Assembly: GCA_964020085.1 (NCBI GenBank)
Contig: OZ026603.1
Span: 27,141,452-27,205,451, forward strand
Direction of reading: 5' to 3'
DNA length: 64,000 nt
Source: Micromussa lordhowensis
Lineage: Eukaryota; Cnidaria; Anthozoa; Scleractinia; Lobophylliidae
Within the stretch, counting starts at the first letter, position 1. Every line of letters begins with the position of its first letter. Below, piece by piece: positions 13,001 to 25,590 of the stretch. Below the pieces are notes generated by a model that saw only the letters and a list, made by a program, of their open reading frames with translations, was not told where the DNA came from and searched no databases. Both the position numbers and the translations under genes were made by a program.

Positions 13001-13102
13001 AGATATTACATTCACACTTGTAAGATGCATAATAAAGCTATTCACCTCTCTACTTTCGTTGACAAAGTGTTATTAAAATACAGAATTGAAAAATTTTCTT
13101 AA
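10010..13102 (+). CDS. LINE reverse transcriptase (ORF2 body)
   Basis: An uninterrupted frame of 1030 codons. The first residues continue the endonuclease domain (SIAPDHKAIY is the family's SDH-like motif). Reverse transcriptase motifs follow in order: LIPKEDG with NWRPI near residues 313-330, SLDFRKAFDS near 394-403 (first catalytic Asp), GVRQGCPLSP near 452-461, and QYADD near 495-499 (catalytic Asp pair). The C terminus has a CX2C-X7-HX4C knuckle at residues 927-943, typical of the L1/Tx1 group. It copies its own RNA at a nicked target. The catalytic residues are intact, but the upstream frameshift and truncation make this copy unlikely to be autonomous. The annotated ATG is only the first Met after the frameshift. 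Confidence 0.85.
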   Translation: MVAKNLTQFVKKSEIYPSIAPDHKAIYMSLSLSNETPRGHGLWKFNNLLLNNEHYVNKIREIYFQTCSYYSKLTDKRLFWEMLKMEIRTATISFSKNLAKATNCRETEITRRLQALDELICNNFQAPDIDQVLNEFDDLKTELQTIYTKKGNAAIFRSKCRWVEKGERPTKYFFNLERRNYNKKTISELRVENETIIKNETQVLDAIEKYFKDLYTSGCSVTQEEYDSFVQELRLPKLSDEERDEIEGILTYDECKQVLETFQNDKSPGEDGFTVEFYKFFFELLGHNLVESFNEAYEANELSISQRRGIITLIPKEDGSLLDLSNWRPITLLNVDCKIATKAIGKRIEASLPKLINSDQTGFIKGRYIGENIRLIIDVMEYTKTHNIPGILVSLDFRKAFDSLEWPFIMRTLDVFNFGTSIKKWVSTFYTNIESAALNNGFLTNWFRPSRGVRQGCPLSPYLFILSAEVLANKIRQDLHVKGIEILGNELRLSQYADDTNLFCADLASVEKTLEIVDNFGSLSGLKLNRKKTKAIWLGKWKNNKNNALQLKWLRNPVKILGIHVSYDEKGNNQHNFNHKLQKLQTNLDLWRARDLTLFGRVLIIKSLALSQLVYSASILNVPQEITPIIKTKLFKFLWKNKNDKIKREGLYQDRDKGGIRMIDVETMIKALRLAWIPRLFAPGRKNWKTIPDYYLDRYGGLSFLLRCNYCTKYMDGLPSFYNDILKFFNELKTRYNYDRGQDMILYNNKEILVGGKPIFISEWFNNNILSIQDLLNSNGQFISYQEFKNKFACKTNFLQFYQVVSAIPKHLVTKAKSTVPPESELYIENSPLFQLDDQTAIHLGKAKTNDFYSLFNKKIHTRCQTGPTKWNQTMHLDGEAWKKIFNSLKNICKESKLKEFQFKLIHRIVVTKKELFRYGIKTDDECLYCGEHDSIDHTFTDCEFVKHFVKNVIDWFNAVNNSNFIPTIEEKLFSGIMSGPYDKTLLKKFNYTTLFMRYYIHTCKMHNKAIHLSTFVDKVLLKYRIEKFS

Positions 13103-14154
13103 TAACTAATTGGAAAAATACTCCTCCCTCAATGTATGCACCACAAGAGACACGTTTTAACGATTTAAATATGTATAAAGGTGTGTAATGTCCTATATAT
13201 ATATATATATATATATAATACAGTTCTTTTTTTAATTATTAATTAGAAGAAATACTCCGTCACTGTACATGTATTGAACTGGTAACATTGTAAACTAGGT
13301 AAACACATGCAGATGGTGAATAAAGATATCCTATTAAAAAAAAAAAAAAAAAAAAAAAAAACTATCACCTCATAGAAATCGAGAGCGAATGATCTAATTG
13401 TTAATTATTGCAACGTCAGTCACGTTCTGACTGGTCAATAATACCAGTTTTCCCTTAGCCTAACCCTAACCCTAACACAGGATTATATCATAAACCACTT
13501 GCAAGGCCTTATTTGGATAATGTGGATTAATATTTGATGGCACTAGGTCCCAGTATTCCCCGGTTAGTACCGTTGCGGTGTTTATCTCAGTATTTGCTAA
13601 ATTTGGGTTTGAAACAAAACTCTCAACTGTTTCGGTTGTGTCGTTATGCAAACCAAACGAAGCCGCTGCAATTTTATCAACGAAGTGCAAACAAAACATT
13701 TTTATATACTAAAAGAATCGCGCCTTTTTTCATCCAGTCAGAAGTAAACCATAACCAATCGTGACTCACTCGTACACGTTCCCGCGCTTCGCGTCCGCTT
13801 CCATGCCATAAAAAAAAAACAGCCCATAGGAAAGCCGTTGTATATTCGATGAATTAACACTTAATGACTGCTTCCGAGGGGAACGGTTAATTTTGTTCCC
13901 CTCGAATCTCAATGTTTTCCGAGACGAACCCAACCAGTCATTAAGTGGTTTGTTATATAGGAAAACAAATGGGTCAAACCGGTGGTAAAACGCGCTGAGA
14001 TTCCAGCGACATCAGGCCACCTTCAACTGCACGCTCTGATCACGTACAACAGCCGTCAACATTTCGCAGTTAAAAGTGGACTGTTTCCCGTTTGACGTCA
14101 TAGTTTTTGCAATGTTGCGCGCTCATCGCATTGTAAACAGTTTCATTCTTTAAC

Positions 14155-14447
14155 AATTATCCTGCGAAATCGCGCGGAATATCGTCTGATACTTAGCCGA
14201 CGAGGCCGTAGGCCAAGTCGGCTAAAATCAGACGATATTCCGCGAGATTGAGCAGGATAATTGTTTTATTATTCAACAAATTGATAACAAAACAGCCTAA
14301 ATCCTTGTAAATCTCTCTGTCGACATTTTCTCACTTCACTTTTTCTTTCCACGTACGAAGCTACGTATACCGCCGGATATCTGTTACGGATATCGAGAGC
14401 ATCATGACCATATTTGGATAGTGTTACAATTTGTTGAATAATAATAG
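14155..14447. repeat. Two adjoining palindromic elements
   Basis: 14155-14270 is a long imperfect palindrome: ATTATCCTGCGAAATCGCGC pairs with its complement ending in GAGCAGGATAATTG around a CGAGGCCGTAGGCC loop. The right edge overlaps a second inverted pair, TATTATTCAACAAATT at 14267-14282 and AATTTGTTGAATAATA at 14430-14445. The same ends and layout recur near 61265-61385, so these appear to be members of a foldback MITE family. Confidence 0.6.
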
Positions 14448-16782
14448 ATGGTATGTGATCATGAACTAGCCAATGAATGAGCGCGCTGTATCGGAAAAAA
14501 TGCTAGCTGCATAACAAGTATTACACCCAGCAAATCCCCGGCCCATAGTGCACTGCGCGTATGTCGCATTGATTGCGTCGACCACTGTATTTTCTATGGC
14601 ATCGTATAAAATAGTTACGCTACAAAGGCGAAGGTGTATGGCAAGAAAATACAAGTGACAAGTGGGGAATTCTATGGTATACCATTCGAAAGCGAAAGCG
14701 TTGCTGGTATGTATCTGATTGGAGTTTTATTTTTTTGGAATCGGTAATTACAAGACCTTTTTACTTTTTTAATGCTTTTACTGTCTTTCAAACATCACTT
14801 ACAATACATGAAAAAAACCTACTTACAATACACTACGTTACTACTTACTTACAATACGCAATACTTACTTATTATGACTTACACATTACGTTACTTAAGG
14901 AATATTACAATACACTGTAATTTACTAACACTGTAATTTACTAACAGATATGTATTTGATTGGAGTTTATAAATTTATTTGTTCAATAATTGTCTGTGTC
15001 CTCTGTAATTGGCTGGAGTGATTACTTTGGTTTGGGATTTACGACACTCGATTGAAAACCGCTCTAAAGAGATAATTTGTTAAAACAACTTTAGCGCTAG
15101 ATTGCCATAAAAAAATCTGTCTTTATATAGCTAGTTAAAGGCTACGAGTTACACCGAAAGGTAACATGGGAAGAGGCGAAAAAGCTTTTTCAAGCGCGGA
15201 TTGTAAATTGAATGAATGTCGTGCAGGCAAGAGAGAATAAGACTAACCTTCCCCCCCCCCCCCTCCCCTCTCGCCCGGGAAATAAAACCTAACAAAAACT
15301 ATATAATATATACCAGAGAATTTTCGAAACGTGAACCCGTTCCGCTGTACCTCGACAAGCATATCACAATTCCATTCAATTACAGGGTCACAAGTGTTGA
15401 GGTCATAGTCCCTTGACACGTTTCGTTCAAAGTGCCGACCTGCGTTTTGCTTCATTTCCGATCAAGTGCGAACTCATATCATTCTTGTGTCGGTCTAAGA
15501 CACGCTCTCGTAACAATTGCAAAGAAATTGAAAAGTCCCAAAAAGTTGCAAAAGACAGGATGAAAACCATAATCAATCAAACAACGACCGAGTTTCCTTA
15601 GAAAGGCCCGCAACTTTGTTGGTTGTTTCAAACTTTGTTTTTAAACTTTCTTTTGCAAACTTCATCGTCATTGATCCGTTTACGAAAAAGTTGGCCATCC
15701 TCCTTTCTAACTTAACGCTCTGATTGGTTAACTTAATTCTAACTTGCCTGGTTCAAATACGCATGCCTTTTTTGCATTTTTTTCTAGCTGAATTCCTGTA
15801 AAATGTATTGTGTTTTAGAATTAACGTCGTCCCCAGTACTTTTCTGTTGAAGTTTGGAAGTGGATCACGCATGATCAGCTTGGTTTTGCCACCCTCTTCT
15901 AGTGAGACTAGGTATCAACAGCCCTACCCATCCCAGACTGAAACGTTATCGCTATCGTAGTCCAAAATACGCTAGCTCAACCAATATCTTACAAAGTCAC
16001 TTCCGAGTTTCAATTTCTATTATAGAAACCTTGGTAAAGAACCCATTCTAGATTAATTTATTTATACACTGGCCACTTTTTTGGTAAATTATACCCTTTT
16101 CAAAACCAAAACTGTCTGATTTCTATTCCCTATCCCAGGCTGAGCTGGCTAAAAGCCATAACCTTCACAGCGGCACATATCCATATAGCTCATATATGGG
16201 AGTAGCACCACTCCCCCCCCGGCTCCAGAGCCCGCATCCACTCCAGAAGAAAACTTGAAAGCCTGGGTACGAGACTGACATTGAGAGCGTTTTACAGATT
16301 GATATGATACATCCGCTAAAAGAAGTTACGTCACAGTTTGCGCTTCTTAATAAGTTTGGACTACATTTTTCAAGTTCGTCATTTGTAATCCGTGTTAATC
16401 TTCTCCATCCTTTTCAATCCTCGTTCGTTTAGGGTTTATTATGCTCTCTTTGGTGTTGTACTATCTTAGTAAACTACTATTACCCTTGGTTATATAGGCT
16501 CCTGTTTTCACTTAAGAGAAACTTCACTTTGAAGGTTAGATGCAATCTTGTGGAAAGGGGAGGGCGAGGGGGGGGGGGGGGGGGGGGGTAAAGAGTTGTT
16601 TTATTATGTGAAAAGTGACATATATTCGTTGTCATTTACCTGACTGTACACAGCCGTTACTATGGCTGTTAATAAATAAAAAGAAAACAGCAACCACTGT
16701 GTACATTCCTTGAATTCAACACTCGTGGTATCTAGACGCAAACTCGGCAAAATCGTTTTAAAATGTTTCTGACAAGTGTTCA

Positions 16783-17019
16783 GGGCCGGGTTGATCCAAG
16801 TCCGATTAAGGTAACCTAGCGAGAATTTTGATTTCAGTTTTGCGACTATTCGGAGAAGTTTTCTGTTTAGATTGTTTGACCTTCTCGTTTGAATTTGAAT
16901 AATCTCATACTAAGCAAAAAATAGAAAGCGAAAAAACATTTTTATACAAGAAAAATTAATACTTCGGTTAACTTTTAATCCTGGGTTAGCGTTAATCGGC
17001 TTTCGAACAACCCGACCCC
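16783..17019. repeat. CCGGGTTG-family MITE, copy 1
   Basis: A 237-bp element with terminal inverted repeats GGGCCGGGTTG and CAACCCGACCCC. Internally it shares blocks with copies at 31757-31998 and 60345-60590: CCGATTAAGGTAACC near the left end, TTTTCTGTTTA and TTTGAATAATCT in the middle, and GTTAACTTTTAATCCTGG near the right. It has no coding capacity. Confidence 0.65.
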
Positions 17020-20000
17020 GGGGTTTAAATGTTATATTTTCAGAAAAAAAAGACTTATTATTTTAGGGTACCATTTCACCTCCTGGCAAATACTACGTGG
17101 TTTACGTAAACGTATCTTTTTTTAAAAAAATTGTTTCCAGACGTAAATGTATACTCGAGATCGGGGTCTTAATTTCACAAACTGAGTTGAAATGCGGAAA
17201 CCTGTCAGCCTAACAAACCTCTACACATGCATATTGTAAGAAATATTTGAATAAATATACTTTTTAACACTTCTTCCAAGTCGTAATCTTTTGAAACAGA
17301 TTTTTGAACAATAAAAACAAAACATTATGTTCTTATCTCAATGAGGGATTTCGTCGTCGATCGACTGTAGCGTCCATCGCAAATTCCGTGGCACAGGTAA
17401 TGATATTCAGTCTTATCAACTGTTACCACCACAAAATGGATTTGTGATCCGTCTTTGCAAAATTCTATCAACAGGTTTTCAAAACAATGCACAGAGGCTA
17501 GACGATACCCGAAAGTATTTTCGGAATTGTGGATTCAAGGATAGATTTCATGAGAAATGTTTCTTAAAGTTCGATGTGGGTCGAGGTGTCAGTAATTACT
17601 AGTAGTTTTGAAAGATTGCCAACATCCAAAATCCGAATTCAGCAAATGCACTTTCCTCTGCCGACAGAGCGGAGTTGGTTTTCGATGAATAGTTAGGCTC
17701 AGGTGTTTGTCAGGTAATCAACAAGCATAATAAATTGTCCTATGGAAACGTATTTTATACTTTTTGACATCCCAGCTGCCCAATTGACAAACGTACTAAA
17801 CATTAGTCGACACAATGTTGAAGACAGGGACGTTATTACCACCCTCTAAGCCCGGTCAGAAAAGAACCAAAACATGTTTATCAGGAATACGAGAAAATCT
17901 CGTATCGCCAAACTGGAATCCCTTTTGTGGTATTTAATTCTCAATTACCGACGTTTAGCTTGCGCTTAGAATATGATATTCATCCTTCACAACATCATGA
18001 GAGTCTCGTCTTGGCCCATGAAATAACTTCGATATCGCGATATCGAGATTCTTAGAGAGATAAAGAACGCCTGACTTAAAAGGTCATATATCTCAGATAT
18101 CATTCTCCGTTTTCGTAGTTTCTACATGGTCTGCATCTTTCGAAATCACTAAGTACTTGAAGTTGTTAATCTTCTTAGGAATCCACTCACGAGAGATTCC
18201 AAATTCCAGGCATGTTCGTTGCGAGTGGTTTTATATGATTCGTCAGTTCCCAAAAGACATTTAATAGCCCGTCCCTTGACGAGTCGCAAAAGGGTCACAC
18301 ATACGCTTTGAAAAATACACAACGGACCATAGACGCATGACCTTAAAAGTGTAAATCAACCTTGAAAAGACTAATAGTCCCTGGCCCAGAAAAGCAATTA
18401 CTACGTATATAACCATATTCTGGATTTGTTGTGAAATTGTGTTACTTACAAACAATACCCACTTTCTTTTTTAAATATCACCGCTGACAGTTTGTCTCCA
18501 CGTTGTTTGTCTTTCACAAATCTTCTTACATCTTTTTAATCTATTCCAACTTGGAGATACCGTTACCACATATTTTCAACGTTTCATTTTTAGAACGACC
18601 TCCACGCTCGTACTTATATATCAGTTTGTTTGTTCTTTCAATTGGCGTAATCCGTTTTGGCATTGTATTTCTATTCTCTTTGGAGCAAATAAAGATTGAA
18701 TAGGATTTTGCAACATTTTTCGGTTAAAGACGTGATGACTTCGTTTGCGGAACACACAGACGGTTTTTCTTTTTTTATAAGCTACTCAGTCTTGGAAAGC
18801 TCATTAAAAGCGTTCTTTGTAAGGACGCACTCGATAAACAATAGTGGCACAGTTTGGAAGACGCGGATTCAACTGGAGCTTTCGCAAATCGGTCAGTAGT
18901 TCTCTGAGATGTAGAACTATTTTTTATAGTTTCGAGCTTGATTTCTTAAAAAAACGTCTGGATTAAAATTACTGAAAGCATTGTCGCGGTTACCGTAGTA
19001 TGTATGGGTTAAGGTATTTAGTTTTTCACGAATGTCCAGTACTCAGTGGTATAGATTTGCCGTTATAAATCAATGTACTGCAGCATTAACTTCGAAAAGT
19101 TTGTAATTCAAGTTCAGTACTGCAAGTGAATATATGAAAGATCATATATTTGAACTGCTGCGGAGAAAGATATGAAGACATCAACGATCAATGATCGTCG
19201 CAGATAATTGTTTTTCAGGCTTTATTAATTTCACAGCTGCCTAAGTTGTGTATATAACTGCGATGATTATTGATGTCTTCATGTCATATCAGTGGTGAAG
19301 TTTGCTTGCTTTTCAGTTTCATTTTTTTGGTACATCCAAACAGTTTTCCTTTCTTAGCGTGTGGTGCAAGCATCTCGCTACTCAATTCGGACGCTTGTTT
19401 ATTTGCTTGTATGGCCGTAGCTATATTAACAGGCAAACTGAATCGAGGAAACTGCGTCAGTCATTTTTTCTTTTTTCAAAGTCATCATAACCACTCTAAA
19501 TAACTAGGAAGAGAATTTAACCATGGGTATTGCCGCAGTCATAATTTTCTTTTGGCTTCGGCCCTGGTTAATTGTTTATTTGTTTTTGTTCAAGATGTGA
19601 AGTTCCTTTCTTCAACTGCCAAACTCGGTTGTTTTTCATTTTGACATTCTCGATCCTGGCAATGTAATGTATTCCTGGATCTTGTGTCTCAAAAAGAATT
19701 TACAATCCAAAACCATCTATCTCTAATGCGACTCAGTTGGTTTACACGGTGTTTGGTGGCTATTATTTTTCAGCATTGTCCGAATACAGTTGAACAACTG
19801 AGTAACCTTCAAATTATTGGCAAAGACAGCTCATGCAGTGGAACGTTTCTGCAAACATAATACTCAAGCCTCAGCACGATTTTTAAGTTTAGCCTTCTAA
19901 CAGCTGTTTTCAGACAGCATTCCTTCTTTAAAAAAGCTCTCTGAGGACGCAAGCACGAAGAAGTGGGAAAGACATAAAACTTGAGATAGAAAATGGACAT

Positions 20001-20162
20001 AATATGCTTGCTTCGTCATGCAAAAGAAACCAAAGAGTTTGACGTGAAACTGAAAGGAAGTAACTAGTTTAGTAACTGGGTCAAACCTATAATTATGATT
20101 TATCCTAGCTTTAATTCCTAATTTCAAGTTGAAGTTAGGAATTAAAGATTGCAATGCATTAC

Positions 20163-20379
20163 AAATCGTGCCACTTCTGTGTTTCAGTTACTGATCAAAT
20201 GGTCTTTGTATCAAGAAGAATTGCTGTCTCCTTACATCCCTATCAACTGTGCCAAGCAAGAAAAAGAAGACATCGTGGTCCTTAATTTAGTAACACCCGT
20301 ACAACCTTCCAAAAGGTCACACAGTGAAATGTTTGCAGAGCCAGAACAGCATGGAGAACGGAAAAGAATTTGCAGCTGA
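20163..20379 (+). CDS. Possible terminal exon of an unidentified gene
   Basis: A TTCTGTGTTTCAG acceptor ends at about 20188 and opens into a frame that closes at TGA 20377-20379. The peptide is hydrophilic and protein-like, including QEELLSPYIPINCAKQEKED and ending HGERKRICS. The short LLSPYIP stretch recalls the C-terminal prolyl-hydroxylation site of HIF alpha (LXXLAPYIP), but the surrounding residues do not support that identity. No upstream exon was found. It may be a decayed or chance exon. Confidence 0.25.
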
Positions 20380-23300
20380 GGGCCGTGGGAGATGAGAGCA
20401 GCCTGCCCATCACATTTTGGTGAAAATGATGGGGCGAATCACTCAAAAGAAGGCACCGAGTTTAGCAGAGAGGAGGAAAAGAAGATCTCGGTCTTTGCTG
20501 CCTCGAGTTGTTGATGGTTCAGCTTTGCTAAAATTGTAACTACCTCCTTAAAAATGTTTCTGGCCACTGAGAGCACAATGCAGAGATTACGGAGTCGGGC
20601 ATTCATAGAATAGCAAACATTTATCCAAAGACCTTTGATTTCAATGATTCATGGTGACATATATCAGTCGAATGTTGACTGAAGAGCAATAGAATCTAGA
20701 CCTGTGTAGCATTCAACTGTTAGTTAATGAATCAGTGTTCGTTCTTTCTTTAAGTGCGTAAGCACAAAAAACACGATATTATAAATATCAGTTGCTTTTG
20801 TACTTATACATATTCTAATAGCACCGTGATTCTTAGTGAGGACAACATCAGGAAAATTTTGGAGTGGAAATTCATTCTTCTTATGATTGTGCATAATCGT
20901 AATACGCTCACCGGGACGGGTAGGCAAGGGAAGAACCATGGATCTTAAAAGGCTTTCAGAACAGAACTAAATTTTTTTTTTAAACTATGAATTGCTGACA
21001 AAAATGCTTCTTCTTTAAGCCAAGAGAGATGCTGGCTGCAATGTATGCCTAAAGTATCAGTTTCATGTGATTTTGTAGTTCTATTCAGGTTGCAGGGGGG
21101 GGTGAAACGTTTCATACCTCAGTTGACTTGTACTCTCAAGCGACCTTAGCTCTCGATAAAAACAGAACCATTCTTTGATGGCTGACCTGTCGAGGTGCAC
21201 GCCGGTTTAAGTTATAGCTAAAGAATTACATTCTTGTCGCCTAAGAATATATTGTTTCTATGTTATTTAGTAGACAACACGGAAGGAACTAAGCATGCCA
21301 AAAAGGAAAAATATGACCTCGCGAATCCTTTCAGAGTTACATCGATGTCAACTCCCCAACTTTTGCAAAGGAAAATTACTAGAAGACCCAAAACAGTATG
21401 AAGGCAGTAAGAAAACTTTGGAGATACGGACTGGAGTACCAAACCAGTCTTTCGTTTAGGTGGAAATCAGCTGGAGTCAGGTACATGGAAATCACTGCAC
21501 GGTGCGAAACATTGGCAAGATGGCGCCCGGGTTCGAAGAACAACAGAGCTTAGTCGGTGTAAAGATGAAAATCGTAGCCTTGTACGCTGTGAGAAACGAA
21601 AGGATTGGTTGAATTCAGCTGTGGGAAAATTGTAAATATACTGTTTAAAACGTTTCTGGCAAGAGCACAATTCCATACATTTTGTTCCCGCAAGCATCGT
21701 TAGCAAAGAAGCCAATTTTTAGAAAATCATTAACGCTGTTTGTCAAGGCTTATGTTTCATGACTCAGCGTACAGTATCGAATTTAGATTAGCCTAATCGA
21801 CGGTGTTGTCTGGAAGAAGCTAGCAACCTCATAAATCATTAAAAAGCATTTGTTAGTTGAAGAACGTCGGTACCTTTTTCCTGAACTTTCTAGGAACATT
21901 AACACAAGAAAAAAACTCGTTCATTCTTAATGGTGTCTGGGCTTCAATGGCGGTAACTCCAATGGAGGACAGCAAGAAGGAATATCTTTGCCCTTCTTAC
22001 ACTTGTGGTCATGCAAGTCATGTTTATAACAACTGAGATTTAAGACATTTACAACTTTGTGATACATATGCCAAATCAAAAAAAAAAGAAGATATTTGCA
22101 CCAGAAACGGGAAGGGTTCTTTCTTCAAGATCTGCTTTTACATGTTTCAGTTTATGCTCAGAATATTTCGACAATTTCGTTGTTATATCCAGCTTGAGTT
22201 GGACTTCTATTTGATTTTTATATAAATTCTCAAACATCCTTCGATAATTGATAATTATAACGCAAGACTTTCTGCAAGTAGCTGCTCACTTGACTTACTT
22301 TCAATTATCTGTGTCGCTTGGCAAGGATTCTCAATCCTCGAAACTTTGAGGAGATTTAAATTACTTTGATAAACAGATATCCATTTTTACAATTTTTGCT
22401 CTAGTGTTCTTCTCTTCACGGTGGATTGTCAGTTTGTACCAGTATTTTACAGCAATGTATTCAAATATTAAAGAATGGCATGACTAGAAGACTGATATGA
22501 AAAGTGAACCAGAAAGCCAAAACGGCCATAATGAAACCGCCTGTATGCATGGAATTCAGCCCCCGCTTTTCTCTCTCTTCACAAAGCTTGGTATTCTCAA
22601 AACCAAAACAAAATATCCATCCATCACCGTGAAAAAATCATTGTTTAAAACGTTTCTCTCGATCAAAGTATGTTTTGATTTATGTACTCCGTTCATCTGG
22701 TGGAGAATTTGTAGGAAACGCAACAAGATTATGTTTGTTCTTTGGGGTCATTATATCGTCTTCAGTTCCTGTGGTTGTCTAGCACCTTTCAGTTTTGAGT
22801 TGTGGTCAGAATGCATCACGCATATTAACTTTTATTTTTGGTGTTCTGCAAAATATGCTCTCACTCCTGAAAAAGAAAAGAAGAAAACTTAACTTTCACT
22901 ATGAGAGGCAAAGAAAAACCTGATCTTCGCGCGAATCATAAGATGGCCAGCTTGGAATACTATACAGTATGATCAGTAATTAGTGACTGGAATTTTGATA
23001 GTAACAACAGTGCTGGAAAATCTGCAAAATGTTTGTTTTAGTTTGACCGGCTGTAGCTTTAGTACAATTTGTCTGGCTCATTTTCAACTAAGTTTACCTT
23101 TTTAAGGTCAAGTCTAACATTATTTATTTAGCAATGATATCAACATTTCATTTCACTCAACTTTTTCACTGTTTCGTAAGCTCGATGATATGCATATGCT
23201 CAGAATTTGAATTTCCATTAAAACAAATGATCACACTGTGAGAAAATCAACAATATAAATTAAGACTCACTGTGTTTTCATTATACATTAATTAGACTAC

Positions 23301-25544
23301 TAAATTTGGAAGACTATGACAAGTATTGCACAGACAAAATATAAGCCCCTTTGTCTTAGGTTTTGCACGCAAAGGTTAGGGGTTCAAATAGAACCCGAAT
23401 GTTCTGAAAGGTTTCGCCAAGACGGCTATAAATTCAGCTAGGCATCAAAAGTGTTAGTGATTAAGTGAATTTTCAAGATGAGTTACTTTCGTGTAAGAAG
23501 TCTGTTTGTGGCTTGCCTCCAATGGCAGGAAATTGCCCTAAATAAAACGTTGTTTACAGTTGTTTATCAGACTAATTAGCGGATTCTTTATAAACCCGCA
23601 ATGTCCCACCCCCAGTTCAAGATTTATACCTCGACTCCGCCCTCCTGGCGAGGCGTTTTAGCGTTTAGAAAACTCAACAGAGAAACTTCATAGGAGATTT
23701 CTAACCAGAAATGTGCAGTGTTAAGATGAGACTCTGCGACACACAGAAGAATGACATCTTGGACTCCATTGTACACAGCACTTCCGAGCGCAGGCGGTTT
23801 TCTCATTGTTTGGGTACCTAATGCGATTCTTATCTGTTTACTTGGGGCAAACCTTCTCAAACGTGTGCAAATATTAGGTCTTTATTTAACGAAAGTTGAC
23901 AAAAACTCAGTTTTCAACCATAAAGAAGAGTCTGCCCCTTAATCGCCGACCTATCCTTACCGACGGAATGGTTTATATGACCACTTGCTTTCGCCATATT
24001 AATCGAAGCGCCACACGTAGTCTGGAGGACTTTGGCGAATGTGTTCTGGAGAGCTTGATAGTTTTAACTTATTTCAACCCAATAAAAACTCATAACAAAG
24101 AGTCTTTGCTTTACTTTGGTTGGTAATTATCAAATTTGGTTTAAAATGGCAAATTTAGAAGCGATAAATGTGGTATCACATTAATTACCATTTCTTTGGC
24201 CAAAGCGTTTTGAAATTGGATTCGTTCCATCTCGTTTTGTTGCTAGCATTTGTTAGATCCGAATTTTAACTTCAATGTGTCATTAACCTGGACCTAAAAA
24301 GTTTTTTTCAAAGCATCTAAACTGATCAATTTTCCACCCGGTGGCTTAAGTTCAGTCTAGGAACGGTTAGTTCAAGTTTGAAAGAGGTTACAAAGAGGCA
24401 AAACGGGACCTTCTTTTGCATGATTTGAACTGAATTTGTAAGTTAGAGGATTTAAACGTGGGTTCTGACTAAAGTATGCTAGTTGTTGTATTAGAAAACA
24501 AAAAAGGCGGTCACAATAATATCGAAATAGTTACATTAGCTATTAACTGACGTACCAGAAATCCTTGTTGAACAACTCCCAAATCCGTGGACGATGATGC
24601 CGTCCCTACATAACACTCAAAATATCCCATTTTCTTGTAGGCTGCTATCAAGGATCTTTCCCACTACGGCCAATTGTATTTAAACGCAGCCTTAACGTCT
24701 ATACAAAAGTGTTTCTGAAATAAACACTAGACAAAACCGTTGAAGAAGGCTCGGCGTACTCGCTACTAGATGTGACATGTCGACATTTTGGTCGAATTCT
24801 GGACCATATCAGAGCACTTGGACACTAAACCAAAAGTTCCCTGCTTTTCATCAAAGCACTTCGAAATGCGACAAGGCACTATTGCGACAATCGTGAATAT
24901 AATATGCCTTTATTTCACTGTAAACTTGTATTTGAGACAATTAGTTTACAAGTAAATCAACTGATACATGCTAGATGTAAATCATTTAGAAGATTTCGTG
25001 CAACAATCATGGCCACCTAAATCAGATATTTATGAAACATGTACAGTTGCCAGCTCTTTCTACAGTTCCAGTCATTCTGCGTTCTATCACCTATGGGGAA
25101 TGACCGGTGATGAGTTTTAAATATGCATACTAGACAACGGCTTGGCGTAAACCTTTAATCATTACATAACCGCTTCTCAATGATGAGAATCGCCCTCCCA
25201 AATTACACAGGTATTCTAAAGGACTGAGGAGTCATAAGTTGTAACCCACGATCAAATCCAACGCTACCTCAGGACTTAACAGTTCCTTTTTATAGATAAC
25301 GATTCTTGAATAATTTTCAATACTGCTTTATTTGCTACCTTAGATGACAACAACGTCTAATCTTCCCATACTGTAGCCCTCTCGCTGTGCTGCAGCTATT
25401 ATCCCTAATACAATAGCGAAGGAACAGAAGGAAGCTCTTCAAATGCTTACTGAATCTTCCGCAGCGTGTTCGCAATCATCATGAGTGGAGCAAATAATCT
25501 CTGCAACTGATTTTCAACGGGTGGATAGCCACATTTTGGAACAT
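20380..25544. other. Non-coding stretch, no gene recognised
   Basis: About 5 kb without convincing exons. Open frames of up to 131 codons (22497-22892) have low-complexity, hydrophobic translations with no family motif. A GGTTCAAAT block near 23385 is tRNA-like only locally. No clear dispersed repeats were seen. Confidence 0.45.
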
Positions 25545-25590
25545 TTTATTGAGATTTCGTTCAGGAAGGAAGACCAGATGTGGTTTATTG

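Larger units (their letters stand above)
9551..13360 (+). mobile_element. L1/Tx1-type LINE, 5' truncated, poly-A tailed
   Basis: The element runs from a truncated apurinic-type endonuclease through a complete reverse transcriptase and a C-terminal CCHC motif to a 3' UTR and a pure A run at 13336-13360. The insertion point can be inferred because the flanks, joined without the element, rebuild the palindromic repeat also seen whole at 52972-53037. AACTAT at 9545-9550 recurs just after the A tail, giving a short target duplication that is ambiguous by the A run. The 3' UTR carries a (TA)n tract near 13195-13216. The element is sense on the plus strand. Confidence 0.85.
13366..20100. other. Long non-coding stretch with repeats
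   Basis: No supported gene. Contents: a short telomere-like run (CCTAACCCTAACCCTAACA) at 13458-13477; a copy of a dispersed CCAATCAGAAGTAAAACC-type repeat at about 13725-13800, whose terminal motif (CACTCGATTGAAAACCGCTCT) recurs at 15045-15065; palindromes at 14155-14447; a C run at 15250-15263; a fragment of the GGGGTACTCCC MITE at about 16150-16220; a G run near 16570-16588; and a CCGGGTTG-family MITE at 16783-17019. The rest is AT-rich unique sequence. Confidence 0.5.

Noticed and set aside
22497..22892. 131-codon ORF
   Set aside because: Hydrophobic, Cys/Phe-rich translation without motif or splice context; expected by chance.
23340..23400. tRNA-like block with TTTGCACGC and GGGGTTCAAAT
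   Set aside because: No D arm and no acceptor stem pairing; at most a decayed fragment.
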